A stretch of 64,000 bases of DNA from Mucilaginibacter boryungensis (GCF_015221995.1 NZ_JADFFM010000001.1:2728001-2792000), one strand, 5' to 3'; shown: positions 34,800-44,517, numbered from the stretch's first letter. A program made the numbers and translations. The notes: generated from the letters alone by a model not told the origin.

Positions 34800-36107
34800 A
34801 TGACCAACGCATTTGAAATTATAGGCGGCAAGCCATTAAAAGGTGAAATTATACCACAAGGTGCCAAGAACGAGGCCTTGCAAATACTCTCTGCCGTATT
34901 ATTGACCGGCGAGAAAATGACCATTAGTAACATACCTGATATTAAGGATGTTAATAAACTGATAGAGCTTTTAGGTGATATGGGCGTTGTGGTAAACCGC
35001 CTTAATGAAGACACTTACACTTTTGAAGCTAACAATATTGATCTTAACTTTTTTGAATCAGATATATTCAGGCAAAAAGGGGGCAGTTTACGTGGGTCGG
35101 TAATGATAGTAGGGCCTTTGCTGGCACGCTTTGGCCGGGCATCAATACCCAAACCAGGCGGCGATAAAATCGGCCGCAGACGTTTGGATACCCACTTCCT
35201 GGGGTTTGAAAAACTGGGGGCACGTTTTGACTATAATGCCGAAACAGGTTTTTACAATGTAGATGCTTCGAACTTACAGGGTACTTATATCCTGTTAGAT
35301 GAAGCATCGGTAACCGGTACGGCCAATATTGTAATGGCTGCTGTGCTGGCCAATGGCACAACCACCATTTATAATGCCGCTTGCGAACCTTACCTACAAC
35401 AGCTTTGCAAAATGCTGAACCGTATGGGGGCGAAAATTACAGGTATAGGTTCAAACCTGCTGACTATTGAAGGTGTAACCGAATTAGGCGGCACCGAGCA
35501 TCGTATGCTACCGGATATGATCGAGATAGGATCGTTTATTGGCTTGGCTGCTATGACGGGTTCCGAGATCACTATTAAAGATGTCCATTACAAGGAATTG
35601 GGGATCATTCCGGATACTTTCAGACGCTTAGGCATTAAATTAGAACTGCGCGGCGACGATATCTTTATCCCGGCACAAGACCATTACGAAATAGAAAGCT
35701 TTATTGATGGCTCAATTATGACCATTGCCGATGCGCCATGGCCCGGTTTTACCCCAGACTTAATCAGTATTGTACTGGTGGTAGCCATACAGGCGAAGGG
35801 ATCGGTACTTATACATCAGAAGATGTTCGAGAGCCGTTTATTCTTTGTAGATAAACTGCTGGATATGGGCGCCCAGATCATCCTTTGCGACCCACACCGT
35901 GCTACGGTTATTGGTTTAGATAAACAAGTACAGTTAAGAGGTATATCCATGACATCGCCTGATATACGTGCGGGGGTCGCATTGCTTATTGCTGCTTTAT
36001 CAGCCAATGGTAAATCGACCATTTATAACATTGAGCAAATTGAGCGCGGCTATCAGCATATTGATAAACGCCTGCAAGCATTGGGTGCAAACATTAAACG
36101 TATTTAA
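34800..36107 (+). CDS. murA: UDP-GlcNAc 1-carboxyvinyltransferase with Asp at the fosfomycin site
   Basis: First committed step of peptidoglycan synthesis: adds enolpyruvate from PEP to UDP-GlcNAc. 436 residues from ATG 34800; an upstream in-frame ATG at 34761 adds 13 unconserved residues. Conserved parts include GAKNEALQILSAVLL, RGSVMIVGPLLARFG, RRRLDTHFLGF and the C-terminal SPDIRAGVALLIAALSANG. The active-site loop reads PKPGGDKIG: Asp122 replaces the Cys (E. coli Cys115) that fosfomycin alkylates. Such Asp forms are active and fosfomycin-insensitive in other bacteria. Strong terminator downstream. Confidence 0.96.
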   Translation: MTNAFEIIGGKPLKGEIIPQGAKNEALQILSAVLLTGEKMTISNIPDIKDVNKLIELLGDMGVVVNRLNEDTYTFEANNIDLNFFESDIFRQKGGSLRGSVMIVGPLLARFGRASIPKPGGDKIGRRRLDTHFLGFEKLGARFDYNAETGFYNVDASNLQGTYILLDEASVTGTANIVMAAVLANGTTTIYNAACEPYLQQLCKMLNRMGAKITGIGSNLLTIEGVTELGGTEHRMLPDMIEIGSFIGLAAMTGSEITIKDVHYKELGIIPDTFRRLGIKLELRGDDIFIPAQDHYEIESFIDGSIMTIADAPWPGFTPDLISIVLVVAIQAKGSVLIHQKMFESRLFFVDKLLDMGAQIILCDPHRATVIGLDKQVQLRGISMTSPDIRAGVALLIAALSANGKSTIYNIEQIERGYQHIDKRLQALGANIKRI

Positions 36108-36120
36108 GTTAACCCATATA

Positions 36121-36159
36121 AACAAAGAAAGCCGCACAATTTGTGCGGCTTTCTTTGTT
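36121..36159. terminator. Strong bidirectional terminator after murA
   Basis: AACAAAGAAAGCCGCAC (36121-36137) pairs with GTGCGGCTTTCTTTGTT (36143-36159), a 17-bp stem with a GC core and T-rich 3' side, between convergent murA and the OmpA gene. Confidence 0.9.
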
Positions 36160-36196
36160 TAAATCCTCTTCTTTGGAGAGGCATCGGTGTGAGCGT

Positions 36197-37558
36197 TTAA
36201 AATAATGTAAACTCTACACGGCGATTTTGCTGACGACCTGCAGCAGTTTTATTAGTAGCTATTGGCTGTGATTCACCATAACCGGTAGCTTCTATGCGTG
36301 ACGCGTTAGCGCCTTTGCTCACCAGGTATGATTTTACAGACTCGGCCCTATCTTTAGATAATTTCAGGTTAGCAGCATCAGAACCTACATTATCCGTGTG
36401 TCCGGCTAACTTTAAGCTAAAATTCTTATCAATCAATAGCTGGGCAACCCTGTTCAAACTTGGGAATGAGTGTGGACGAATGGTGGCTTTGCCAAAATCA
36501 AACTCTAGGTTACGGATAGCTTCTTTAACAATTTTCCTGTCTTCTTCAGTTACGTATACCTTAACGTCTGGCTTTGCGGCCGGAAGCGGGCAACCAGCAC
36601 CATCAACTTTAACACCTGCTGGTGTACCAGGGCATTTGTCAAAGAAATCAGGTACCCCGTCACCATCGGTGTCGGCGGTAAACTTGGCATTAAGTGCCGC
36701 TAAGCTGGCATTTGTTGCATCTACCTGACTACGCAGGCTGGCATTCGCAGCCCTGTCGGCATCAATTTGGTTTTGTAAAGCAATTTCCTTCATAGTATAC
36801 TCGGTACGCATTGATGCTACAGGATTATGTGTAGCTAACTGTGGTTTGGATTTTTTGCCTAAAGCAAATTCCAGACCCAGGTGACCGTATGAGAACTGGT
36901 CGTAATTGTTGCCTGTAGTATAACCATCAATATTATCGCTGTGCATAAAATTAACGGTATAACCCAAATCTATATTAATACCTGGGCTTACATTGAATTT
37001 TAAACCAACACCAAGCGGTACATAAAACTCTTTGATATTTTCTCCGTTACGAAAACCGGGAGTCCCCACAGACCCTTTATAAAGCATCGGCTTATAGCCA
37101 GATAAGCCACCACCCGCCAGTACATACGGCTGCATTCCGCCTTGTTGATTGCTCCAGCTTATATTGGCTAAAGTTATTACGCCTGTTAAATCTATTGCGT
37201 AATTGATGTCTGTTTTAAAATTGTCGTAAGCCGTCCCCAGGGCAGGGTCTTTACCCTTCATTTGGCCCCTGAAAAAATTAGCCTGTATGCCAAATGAATG
37301 CCATATCTGTTTTTTAATATAAGCACCATAACCAAAGGTTATATTTTGGGTATGCCAGTCTTCTTTCCCTTGAAAAGGTGTATAGGCAGATACCGACCCA
37401 GCGTAAATGCCAATTGACCAGGTGCGAAACGAACTTATTGGTGAGAATGGTTTAACATACGTTGCCGTGGCCGCAGAATCGGGCGATTGGGCAAAAAGTT
37501 TAGTCCCCATTATTAGACCAGACACTAACAAGGAGGTTTTTTTTAACTGTAATTTCAT
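36197..37558 (-). CDS. OmpA-family outer-membrane protein
   Basis: 453 residues from ATG 37558, which starts a signal peptide (MKLQLKKTSLLVSGLIMGTKLFAQ); the in-frame extension to 37630 is rejected. An eight-strand-type beta-barrel (to about residue 230) is followed by a coiled-coil stretch and a calcium-binding thrombospondin type 3 repeat (DTDGDGVPDFFDKCPGTPAG). The C-terminal OmpA peptidoglycan-binding domain follows (LAGHTDNVGSDAANLKLSKD, GYGESQPIATN, GRQQNRRVEF). It links outer membrane and cell wall. Confidence 0.93.
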   Translation of the reverse strand: MKLQLKKTSLLVSGLIMGTKLFAQSPDSAATATYVKPFSPISSFRTWSIGIYAGSVSAYTPFQGKEDWHTQNITFGYGAYIKKQIWHSFGIQANFFRGQMKGKDPALGTAYDNFKTDINYAIDLTGVITLANISWSNQQGGMQPYVLAGGGLSGYKPMLYKGSVGTPGFRNGENIKEFYVPLGVGLKFNVSPGINIDLGYTVNFMHSDNIDGYTTGNNYDQFSYGHLGLEFALGKKSKPQLATHNPVASMRTEYTMKEIALQNQIDADRAANASLRSQVDATNASLAALNAKFTADTDGDGVPDFFDKCPGTPAGVKVDGAGCPLPAAKPDVKVYVTEEDRKIVKEAIRNLEFDFGKATIRPHSFPSLNRVAQLLIDKNFSLKLAGHTDNVGSDAANLKLSKDRAESVKSYLVSKGANASRIEATGYGESQPIATNKTAAGRQQNRRVEFTLF

Positions 37559-37573
37559 GGTTTTATTAGTTTT

Positions 37574-37591
37574 AATACTGTAAACAGTATT
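37574..37591. promoter_or_regulatory. Palindrome upstream of the OmpA gene
   Basis: AATACTGT (37574-37581) and ACAGTATT (37584-37591) are perfect 8-bp arms with a 2-bp spacer, 16 bp upstream of the OmpA-family start. Candidate operator or leader hairpin. Confidence 0.35.
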
Positions 37592-37851
37592 TAGGTTATC
37601 ATAATATGCCTTTAATAGCATACTGCGCATGGTTCAATATCAATGCCAGTACTGGGATAATGCCGTTATTAACTGATAGTTGACAATAACAGACCTGCTT
37701 GGACAAATTGAAAAAAATTTTAATTGCCATTAAACAAGTAGGTTACATCATAACCAAAAGGTTATACTGATAAATAACTACCTACATATTTACTATGAAG
37801 AAAGCAATGAATTTTAAATGTTTTAGTCCTAAAAAAACTACAATCTGATGC

Positions 37852-38955
37852 CTATTGAGGCACTATCTGATAAAACCGCCACGAATACCTGTAAGTACCC
37901 AGGTTAAAAGTAAATGTTATTTTAATTTTTGACTTAATAGGTTTTCCATCGGCGGTTGCTGGCTGGACAGCGGGCAACCTTCTTAATTGGCTTATAAGTT
38001 CCTGCGCTATATTTTCATTAAATTCTGAGGTATTACGCAAGCTGTTTATAATTCCCGACTCACTTACAGTACCCTCCAGTACTAAATCGACATTATTATA
38101 CATGCTTATATTTATTTTAGCTAAAAATGGCCGCACTAACGCGCTTATTTCTTCACCAAATGCGGTAGAGCCCAATGGGTACTGTGCATTTACCATATGT
38201 TTTTGCTTAACGCCTCCACAGGCAACCGGGGACACCCGCATTTTTTCGGTATTTACATAAGGCAATACATCCTGGTTAATAAGTATGATACGTGATGCAT
38301 CCGTATAATCAGACATAGGAGTAGTACCTTTTTGAAACACCCCTTTTTTGAAGGACTCTTTTACAATAGTTGTCTGGGTGGCGTCATCTGTTTTGTAAGC
38401 TTTCCAGGTACCTTCTGGTTTTCCGCCATCTAATTTACCATTCCATGTTATGCTACCTAAATTAACGGTGTAATTACCCTTACCATTATCAATAATTTTA
38501 TTGCCTTTTTCATTCCAGGCGTCTATTATTTTAATATCGCCCTCACTAGCTTCAAAAGTGATCCTTGGTTTACCATTATCATAATAAACCTCCCATTTAC
38601 CATCGTATTTATTGTTTTTATAACTTCCCCTCGATTGCAAATTACCGTTAGTGAATCGCGATACAAATTCACCGTCTTTTAACCCTGCATCAGTATAATT
38701 ACCTTCGGATAAAACTAACGAGGGGTTTGCTTTGCTTACATCAACAAACCTTCCTTTATAGATGCGGTTACGGCTATCATAATGCGCATGGCGGATGATG
38801 GTTGCACAACTGTCTTCTATCATCTGGTAATCTTCGTTCAAAGCAAGGTTTATACTATCCTTACCAATTATGCGAAACCCAACCCTGCGCGGCGCGGTTT
38901 GTGCACAGGCATAAATACTGAATAAACAAAATAAAAAGATAAATATAGGTTTCAT
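37852..38955 (-). CDS. Secreted MORN-like repeat protein with TonB-C-like end
   Basis: 367 residues with a signal peptide (MKPIFIFLFCLFSIYACAQ). The middle has MORN_2-type units (GLKDGEFVSRFTNGNLQSRG, NNKYDGKWEVYYDNGKPRI, KPEGTWKAYKTDD). The last about 100 residues (LVLEGTVSESGIINSLRNTS, AQELISQLRRLPAVQPATAD) resemble the TonB C-terminal-like fold common in Bacteroidota secreted proteins. Function unknown. The roughly 290 bp between it and the OmpA start show no convincing gene. Confidence 0.7.
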   Translation of the reverse strand: MKPIFIFLFCLFSIYACAQTAPRRVGFRIIGKDSINLALNEDYQMIEDSCATIIRHAHYDSRNRIYKGRFVDVSKANPSLVLSEGNYTDAGLKDGEFVSRFTNGNLQSRGSYKNNKYDGKWEVYYDNGKPRITFEASEGDIKIIDAWNEKGNKIIDNGKGNYTVNLGSITWNGKLDGGKPEGTWKAYKTDDATQTTIVKESFKKGVFQKGTTPMSDYTDASRIILINQDVLPYVNTEKMRVSPVACGGVKQKHMVNAQYPLGSTAFGEEISALVRPFLAKINISMYNNVDLVLEGTVSESGIINSLRNTSEFNENIAQELISQLRRLPAVQPATADGKPIKSKIKITFTFNLGTYRYSWRFYQIVPQ

Positions 38956-39011
38956 GAGATGTATGGTTTAAGCAGACCCAATATACAAAAAATTGTTAAA
39001 GTTGAACCTAA

Positions 39012-39051
39012 AACAAAAAAGGATCAACCTGCCGGCTGATCCTTTTTTGTT
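39012..39051 (-). terminator. Terminator of the OsmC gene
   Basis: AACAAAAAAGGATCA (39012-39026) and TGATCCTTTTTTGTT (39037-39051) are perfect 15-bp arms with a 10-nt loop. On the minus strand a T-run follows the stem, 14 bp after the OsmC stop. Confidence 0.85.
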
Positions 39052-39065
39052 TATTGACTATTTTA

Positions 39066-39491
39066 CTATGGATGAACAAATACCTTCCACTTAATATCTG
39101 CACCACCTTTTTGTAGCGTGGCCGATACCGAGCAATATTTATTTAAAGATAGTTCAACAGCGCGCTTAGCTTTGTCTTCATCAATATTACCGTATAAGTG
39201 AAACTCTATATCTACATCTTTCCATAATGATGGTTCAACCCCTGCCTCACGGTCGCCATTGATCACCATTTTATAATCACGCACATCCTGTCGTTGTTTT
39301 TTTAGTATACTGATCACATCAATGGCCGAACATCCGCCCAAACCCATTAATAACATTTGCATAGGGCGCACGCCATAGTTTTTGCCGCCGCTTTCCGGGC
39401 TGGTATCCATTTTAACTGTATGGCCATTCTGATCTGTGGCTTCGAAGCCAAAATCATCGTTAACACGCGAAAGATTGATGGTAGCTGACAT
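39066..39491 (-). CDS. OsmC-family protein (first copy)
   Basis: A 141-residue OsmC/Ohr-like thiol peroxidase family member. The conserved Cys loop is MGLGGCSAIDVISILKKQ. The second, peroxidatic-side Cys corresponds to LNKYCSVSATLQKG. It is probably a cytoplasmic hydroperoxide reductase or redox protein, of the YhfA-like subgroup. A different OsmC paralogue occurs at 52137. Divergent from the gene at 39590. Confidence 0.88.
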   Translation of the reverse strand: MSATINLSRVNDDFGFEATDQNGHTVKMDTSPESGGKNYGVRPMQMLLMGLGGCSAIDVISILKKQRQDVRDYKMVINGDREAGVEPSLWKDVDIEFHLYGNIDEDKAKRAVELSLNKYCSVSATLQKGGADIKWKVFVHP

Positions 39492-39589
39492 GTGTAAAAT
39501 TATTGTTGTAAATATAATATTTTAATTTTTTTTACTATTGATTAAATCATTTAATCCCTGTAACTTTAATACATCTAATTCGCAAACGT

Positions 39590-40066
39590 ATGAAAACATT
39601 AATTTTATTTATGTCATTTTTTTGCGTTTCCTTCATCAGCTACGCGCAAAAACAAATTATCAGCTACGAAGACCTTAAATACTTATTAGAAAACAACCAG
39701 GGGAAAGCAGATACCTTTTTAACGGCAAAAGGTTATAAACTGGTTAAGGTAAATAAAAGAACGAAAAACCGTACATATCTGGCATGTATGGCTGATGGCA
39801 CAAAGTCGGCCATTTCATTAAGGGCAGATGGCAAACGCAATTACGTGGAAATTGATACCGATGATATCTCGCAGTTTAATATGATACATAATTCGGTTGA
39901 GCAATTTTTGATCACCAACGGAAACTTCGCAGATGTACAAACATATGAGGTAAAGGATTTGGGTACTATTTATATATCCATAAATGATACGGTGCCTTAT
40001 AGCCCCATCCGCAAAGATTACGACATACATTTAGTAGCCAACAGAAGCATAACCAGTTTAAATTAA
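39590..40066 (+). CDS. Secreted protein of unknown function
   Basis: 158 residues with a clear signal peptide (MKTLILFMSFFCVSFISYAQ). The mature part starts KQIISYEDLKYLLENNQGKA and contains a degenerate domain that may bind a ligand, but no family is recognised. Its stop overlaps that of the convergent gene in the tetramer TTAA (40063-40066). Confidence 0.7.
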   Translation: MKTLILFMSFFCVSFISYAQKQIISYEDLKYLLENNQGKADTFLTAKGYKLVKVNKRTKNRTYLACMADGTKSAISLRADGKRNYVEIDTDDISQFNMIHNSVEQFLITNGNFADVQTYEVKDLGTIYISINDTVPYSPIRKDYDIHLVANRSITSLN

Positions 40067-40482
40067 ACCCGGTCTTTTAAACGGATTACCAGCTTTAATC
40101 CCGACCATATTTCATCAACGGCGCAAACTTTTACGTCGACAAGGCCATTTTGTATTGCTTCGTTACGGATGATATCTTCAGTGATATCTGTTGCGATCTT
40201 AGATGCTTTTTTGGGCCATGATACCCATACCATGCCATTTTGCTTTATCTGGCCTTTAAGTAATGGCAATATGGCCAGGTACTCCTGCTGGTCTTTAACA
40301 AACAGGTGTATCATATCGTGCCCACCAGTTATCCGATCATCAAATGTCAAATCGCCGGGCAACTCATCAAACAGATCTAAGTATCCCGCTGGCGCATTAA
40401 CCAGCGCTATATTAAAACCTGACTTAATACCCAGCTTTTTTGCTAATGGCGTACCCGAATATCCTGCAGGGTTCATTTCCAT
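40063..40482 (-). CDS. DUF3052-like protein
   Basis: 139 residues, cytoplasmic. The pattern AGYSGTPLAKKLGIKSGFNI, FDELPGDLTFDD, GMVWVSWPKKASK and VDVKVCAVDEIWSGLKLVIR fits the DUF3052 family. Unknown function. Its start overlaps the end of the DinB gene by 10 bp, so they form an operon. Confidence 0.75.
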   Translation of the reverse strand: MEMNPAGYSGTPLAKKLGIKSGFNIALVNAPAGYLDLFDELPGDLTFDDRITGGHDMIHLFVKDQQEYLAILPLLKGQIKQNGMVWVSWPKKASKIATDITEDIIRNEAIQNGLVDVKVCAVDEIWSGLKLVIRLKDRV

Positions 40483-40901
40483 ACCTGGTTTAAATGGTGA
40501 CGCATATGGGCCACATAATCGTTAGCTAAAAACTCAACTGTATTCAAGCTTACACTATCCCGGTTATTATCACATTGTATCTCCCATCTGTCCACAGGAT
40601 AATTATCAAGCACGCGCTGTATTTGCCTGTTCAGCAATTGCCAAAGTAATAGTATATCATTCGTATCAGCCTGCTGGTATTTTTGTACTTCCACCCATTC
40701 ATTTTGAAAATAGACCAGCTTAAACCCTTCTTCATAAGTGCAGCGTATAAATCGTTGTAAATTAATCTGGGCACTATCGCATAAATGCCCCATAATTTCC
40801 TTAGCCGACCACTTGTCCGGTCCGGGTTTTACTTCCCAGTTCACCTGCTGATCTTTAATCCGTTTCATGAAGTCGTCTACAGTGATAAGTACAGGTATCA
40901 T
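40473..40901 (-). CDS. DinB-family protein
   Basis: 142 residues in the DinB/YfiT four-helix bundle pattern. Putative metal ligands are the His in IMGHLCDSAQINL and the pair in AHMRHHLNQVWK. Family members are often thiol-dependent transferases (bacillithiol or mycothiol type) or of unknown role. Translationally coupled to the DUF3052-like gene. Confidence 0.82.
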   Translation of the reverse strand: MIPVLITVDDFMKRIKDQQVNWEVKPGPDKWSAKEIMGHLCDSAQINLQRFIRCTYEEGFKLVYFQNEWVEVQKYQQADTNDILLLWQLLNRQIQRVLDNYPVDRWEIQCDNNRDSVSLNTVEFLANDYVAHMRHHLNQVWK

Positions 40902-41013
40902 GATGTCTGTTTTATAATTAATATTGATATAAATATAAGCCTATCATAAATTTAATGTTCAAATGTTTATCTTTTTCTAAAAAAGGTTAACTTCAAACCC
41001 TCTAAAAGCGCTT

Positions 41014-42252
41014 ATGACATTAAACTATATCTGGATATCGTTCTTCATTATTGCCTTTATACTCGGCCTGGTCAAATTGGTGTTTTTAGGTGATACCGAG
41101 ATATTTAAAACGATGGTTGAAGGAATATTCGATTCTTCTAAATCATCGGTAATGGATATTGCATTGCCGCTTACCGGCGCTATGGCCTTCTGGTTGGGGA
41201 TAATGAATGTTGGTGAAAAAGCAGGCGCTATCAATTTCCTGTCACGCATTGTCGGCCCTTTCTTTAACCGTCTGTTTCCTGAAGTCCCTAAAAACCACCC
41301 GGCTACCGGACAAATGATGATGAACTTTTCTGCTAACCTGTTGGGGTTAGATAATGCCGCGACACCACTCGGCTTAAAAGCCATGGGCAGCTTGCAGGAA
41401 TTGAACCCTAATAAAGAAACGGCATCCAACGCACAAATTATGTTCCTGGTGTTGCACACATCGGGTTTACAATTGCTACCGGTAACTATTATTGCGCAAC
41501 GGGCTATTTTAAACGCTACGGATCCTACTGATGTTTTTATCCCCTGTATTATTGCTACCTATGTAGCTACTGTGGTGGGTATGCTTATAGTCGCCATTAA
41601 ACAAAAGATCAATTTGTTTGATCGGGTTATTATGCTTTGGCTGGGTGGCATGACCACTTTTATTACCCTATTGGTGTGGTACTTTACCGCATACTTAACA
41701 AAACAGCAAATTGGCGAATTTTCTAAAGTGGCCAGCAATGTAATGCTATTTGCAATACCCGTAGCATTTATTGTGGGCGCCATGGTAAAAAAAGTAGCCG
41801 TGTTTGAAGCCTTTATTGATGGCGCCAAAGGTGGTTTTGAAACATCCGTCAAAATAATCCCCTACCTGGTAGCCATGCTGGTGGCAATTAGTGTATTTAG
41901 AAGCTGCGGCGCGCTGGGCTACATTAACGATGGCGTGCGTTGGGTATTTACACAATTACATAGTGATACCCGCTTTATTGATGCAATGCCGGTGGCTTAT
42001 ATGAAGCCCCTGAGTGGCTCAGGATCAAAAGCGATGATGATAGATACCATGAAAACTTTTGGCCCTGATAGTTTTGCCGGGCGCTTAGGTTGTATTTTTA
42101 ACGGCTCGGCCGATACTACTTTTTATATTGTGGCGCTTTACTTCGGTTCGGTAGGGATCAAAAAATCACGTTATGCTATCCCGGCTGGCTTAATAGCCGA
42201 CTTTGCCGGGATTATTGCCGCCATATTAGTTGCCTATTTATTTTTTGGATAA
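41014..42252 (+). CDS. Fused SpmA-SpmB nucleoside-recognition membrane protein
   Basis: 412 residues with about ten membrane segments. The N-terminal half corresponds to SpmA (MMNFSANLLGLDNAATPLGL) and the C-terminal half to SpmB (PLSGSGSKAMMIDTM, CIFNGSADTTFYIVALYFG). In Bacillus these are two spore-maturation proteins; here, in a non-sporulating phylum, they are one protein. The family is thought to move small molecules; substrate unknown. The S9 peptidase gene starts 6 bp downstream. Confidence 0.87.
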   Translation: MTLNYIWISFFIIAFILGLVKLVFLGDTEIFKTMVEGIFDSSKSSVMDIALPLTGAMAFWLGIMNVGEKAGAINFLSRIVGPFFNRLFPEVPKNHPATGQMMMNFSANLLGLDNAATPLGLKAMGSLQELNPNKETASNAQIMFLVLHTSGLQLLPVTIIAQRAILNATDPTDVFIPCIIATYVATVVGMLIVAIKQKINLFDRVIMLWLGGMTTFITLLVWYFTAYLTKQQIGEFSKVASNVMLFAIPVAFIVGAMVKKVAVFEAFIDGAKGGFETSVKIIPYLVAMLVAISVFRSCGALGYINDGVRWVFTQLHSDTRFIDAMPVAYMKPLSGSGSKAMMIDTMKTFGPDSFAGRLGCIFNGSADTTFYIVALYFGSVGIKKSRYAIPAGLIADFAGIIAAILVAYLFFG

Positions 42253-42258
42253 AAAACC

Positions 42259-44304
42259 ATGAAAAAACGCATTTTAATACTGCTTACAACAATTGTAATG
42301 ATAAACGCCGACGCCCAGGTAAAGCAAAACCTTACGCCCGAAACTTTGTGGAAACTTGGTCGCCTGGGCAGCCAAAACATAACACCCGATGGCAAACGCA
42401 TTTTATTTGGGGTTACGCAATATAACATGAACCAGAATAAATCGGAACTTAATTTTTATACAGTTCCGGTTGCTGGCGGGCCAATGCAGCAAATTACAAA
42501 CGAGCCGGGCAGTAAATCTATACTCAAAATTGGTGTGGGCGGCCGGGTTACCTATATGTTTGAGGGCCGCATATGGCAAATGAATATCGATGGGGAGAAC
42601 CTGACCATGCTGAGCGATAAGGCCATGGATGACATCGACAATGTTCGTTTATCACCTGATGGGAAAAAAGTAATATTCACCCGCGAGGTAGCAGCCGCGA
42701 AAATATTAGGTAAAGACAAATATAGTGACCTGCCTAAAAGCAACGCTATGGTATTTACCGATTTGAACTACCGTCACTGGGATAAATGGAATACAGGCAA
42801 ATGCTCGCACGTGTTTGTGGCCGATATTAATGGCGGCAGCATCACCAACGAGAAAGATATTATGCCCGGCGAACCATATGATGTGCCTCAGCAACCAAGT
42901 GGAGGGTTAGAGGATATGATCTTTAGTCACGATGGGAAAAGTATCCTATACGTTTGCAAAAAGAAAACCGGCAAGGAATACGCCCAAAGCACCAACACCG
43001 ATATCTATCAATACGATATAGCATCAGGCAAAACCACTAATTTAACCGAGGGCATGATGGGTTATGATACCAACCCAGCCTTCAGCGGCGATGGCAGTAA
43101 ACTGGCCTGGCTAAGCATGAAAGAAGATGGTTACGAAGCCGATAAGAACGATATTATCCTGCGTGACAATAAAACCGGGGAAAAAATTAATCTTACCGAA
43201 AAATGGGACGAGTCAGTAAACTCATTCCTGTTTAGTAACGATAGTAGCAAGTTGTTTTTCCTGGCGGTGCATAACGGCACCGAGCAATTGTTCCAGATCG
43301 ACCTGCATGGTACCTTAGGTTCGCCCACTGCCATAAAGCAGGTAACCAGTGGCCAGTGGGATATTACAAGCATAGTTGCACAAGCAGCTAATACCCTAAT
43401 AGTAAACCGCACAGATATGAACCATGCGGCCGAGATATATGCGGTGAATTTATATGATGGGAGCATGCGCCAAATGACCACCATTAACAACGAAATTTAT
43501 AACCGCACCCGCTTAAGTAAGATAGACGAACGCCACATTAAAACAACCGATGGCAAGGATATGCTGGCCTGGGTAATTTATCCGCCAAATTTCGACCCGG
43601 CTAAAAAATACCCAACCCTACTGTTTTGCCAGGGCGGGCCGCAATCGGCCTTATCGCAGGGCTATTCCTTCCGCTGGAATTTTCAGCTGATGGCGGCACA
43701 GGGGTATATTGTTATCGCGCCTAACCGCAGGGGTATGCCAGGCCATGGCGTGGAATGGAACCGCGAGATCAGCGGCGATTGGGGTGGACAGCCGATAAAG
43801 GACTATCTATCCGCTATTGATGATATTTGTAAAGAAAGCTATGTAGACAAGAACCGCCTGGGCTGTGTGGGCGCCAGTTACGGCGGCTACTCGGTATATA
43901 TGCTGGCCGGGGTGCACAACAAACGCTTTAAAACATTCATTGCGCACGATGGATTGTTCGACCTGAAAAGTTGGTATGGCACTACCGAGGAACTTTGGTT
44001 TGCCAATAAAGATATTGGCGGTAACTATTGGAATAAAGATAATAAGACCGCAAAAAGATCATACGATAAATTTAACCCCTCAAATTATGTTGATAAATGG
44101 GATACCCCGATAATGGTGGTACAGGGCGGTAAAGATTTCCGGGTGCCTATTGAGCAGGGACTGCAAGCCTTCCAGGCGGCACAACTGCGGGGCATCAAAT
44201 CAAAACTATTATACCTGCCCGAAGAAAACCACTGGGTGCTGAAACCCCAGAACGCCCTGGTATGGCAGCGCGAATTTTTTGACTGGCTGAAAGAGACGTT
44301 ATAA
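42259..44304 (+). CDS. S9-family prolyl oligopeptidase-like peptidase
   Basis: 681 residues, exported (MKKRILILLTTIVMINADAQ). The N-terminal beta-propeller (WDYP-like repeats, LSPDGKKVIFTREV, FSHDGKSILYVCKK) precedes an alpha/beta-hydrolase domain. The catalytic triad is Ser540 in GASYGGY, Asp626 in QGGKDFRVP and His658 in EENHWVL. Likely a periplasmic dipeptidyl- or acylaminoacyl-peptidase. It shares the operon with the SpmAB fusion. Confidence 0.93.
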   Translation: MKKRILILLTTIVMINADAQVKQNLTPETLWKLGRLGSQNITPDGKRILFGVTQYNMNQNKSELNFYTVPVAGGPMQQITNEPGSKSILKIGVGGRVTYMFEGRIWQMNIDGENLTMLSDKAMDDIDNVRLSPDGKKVIFTREVAAAKILGKDKYSDLPKSNAMVFTDLNYRHWDKWNTGKCSHVFVADINGGSITNEKDIMPGEPYDVPQQPSGGLEDMIFSHDGKSILYVCKKKTGKEYAQSTNTDIYQYDIASGKTTNLTEGMMGYDTNPAFSGDGSKLAWLSMKEDGYEADKNDIILRDNKTGEKINLTEKWDESVNSFLFSNDSSKLFFLAVHNGTEQLFQIDLHGTLGSPTAIKQVTSGQWDITSIVAQAANTLIVNRTDMNHAAEIYAVNLYDGSMRQMTTINNEIYNRTRLSKIDERHIKTTDGKDMLAWVIYPPNFDPAKKYPTLLFCQGGPQSALSQGYSFRWNFQLMAAQGYIVIAPNRRGMPGHGVEWNREISGDWGGQPIKDYLSAIDDICKESYVDKNRLGCVGASYGGYSVYMLAGVHNKRFKTFIAHDGLFDLKSWYGTTEELWFANKDIGGNYWNKDNKTAKRSYDKFNPSNYVDKWDTPIMVVQGGKDFRVPIEQGLQAFQAAQLRGIKSKLLYLPEENHWVLKPQNALVWQREFFDWLKETL

Positions 44305-44517
44305 TCAAACCATGTAAGCGATGCGAATATCGCCTACATAGTTTTGACCAATTTAGGTTTATCTTTATATTTCCCTGCCGAACAAACCTTTTGCTTAAAA
44401 AGCACGTATAATAACCTGTATACCAAAAGCATACAGGCTGTTAATTATTAGGTAATTTTAGTATCTTCACAGCCCCAAATAACCGGATGATTTGAAATAG
44501 AAAAGGCTGCTGATTTG

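Noticed and set aside
37795..37848. 17-codon frame MKKAMNFKCFSPKKTTI between the OmpA and MORN-like genes
   Set aside because: Very short, with no spacing or conservation evidence.
44415..44437. CCTGTAT/ATACAGG hairpin upstream of the giant adhesin
   Set aside because: Only a 7-bp stem without T-run; not enough to call a terminator or operator.
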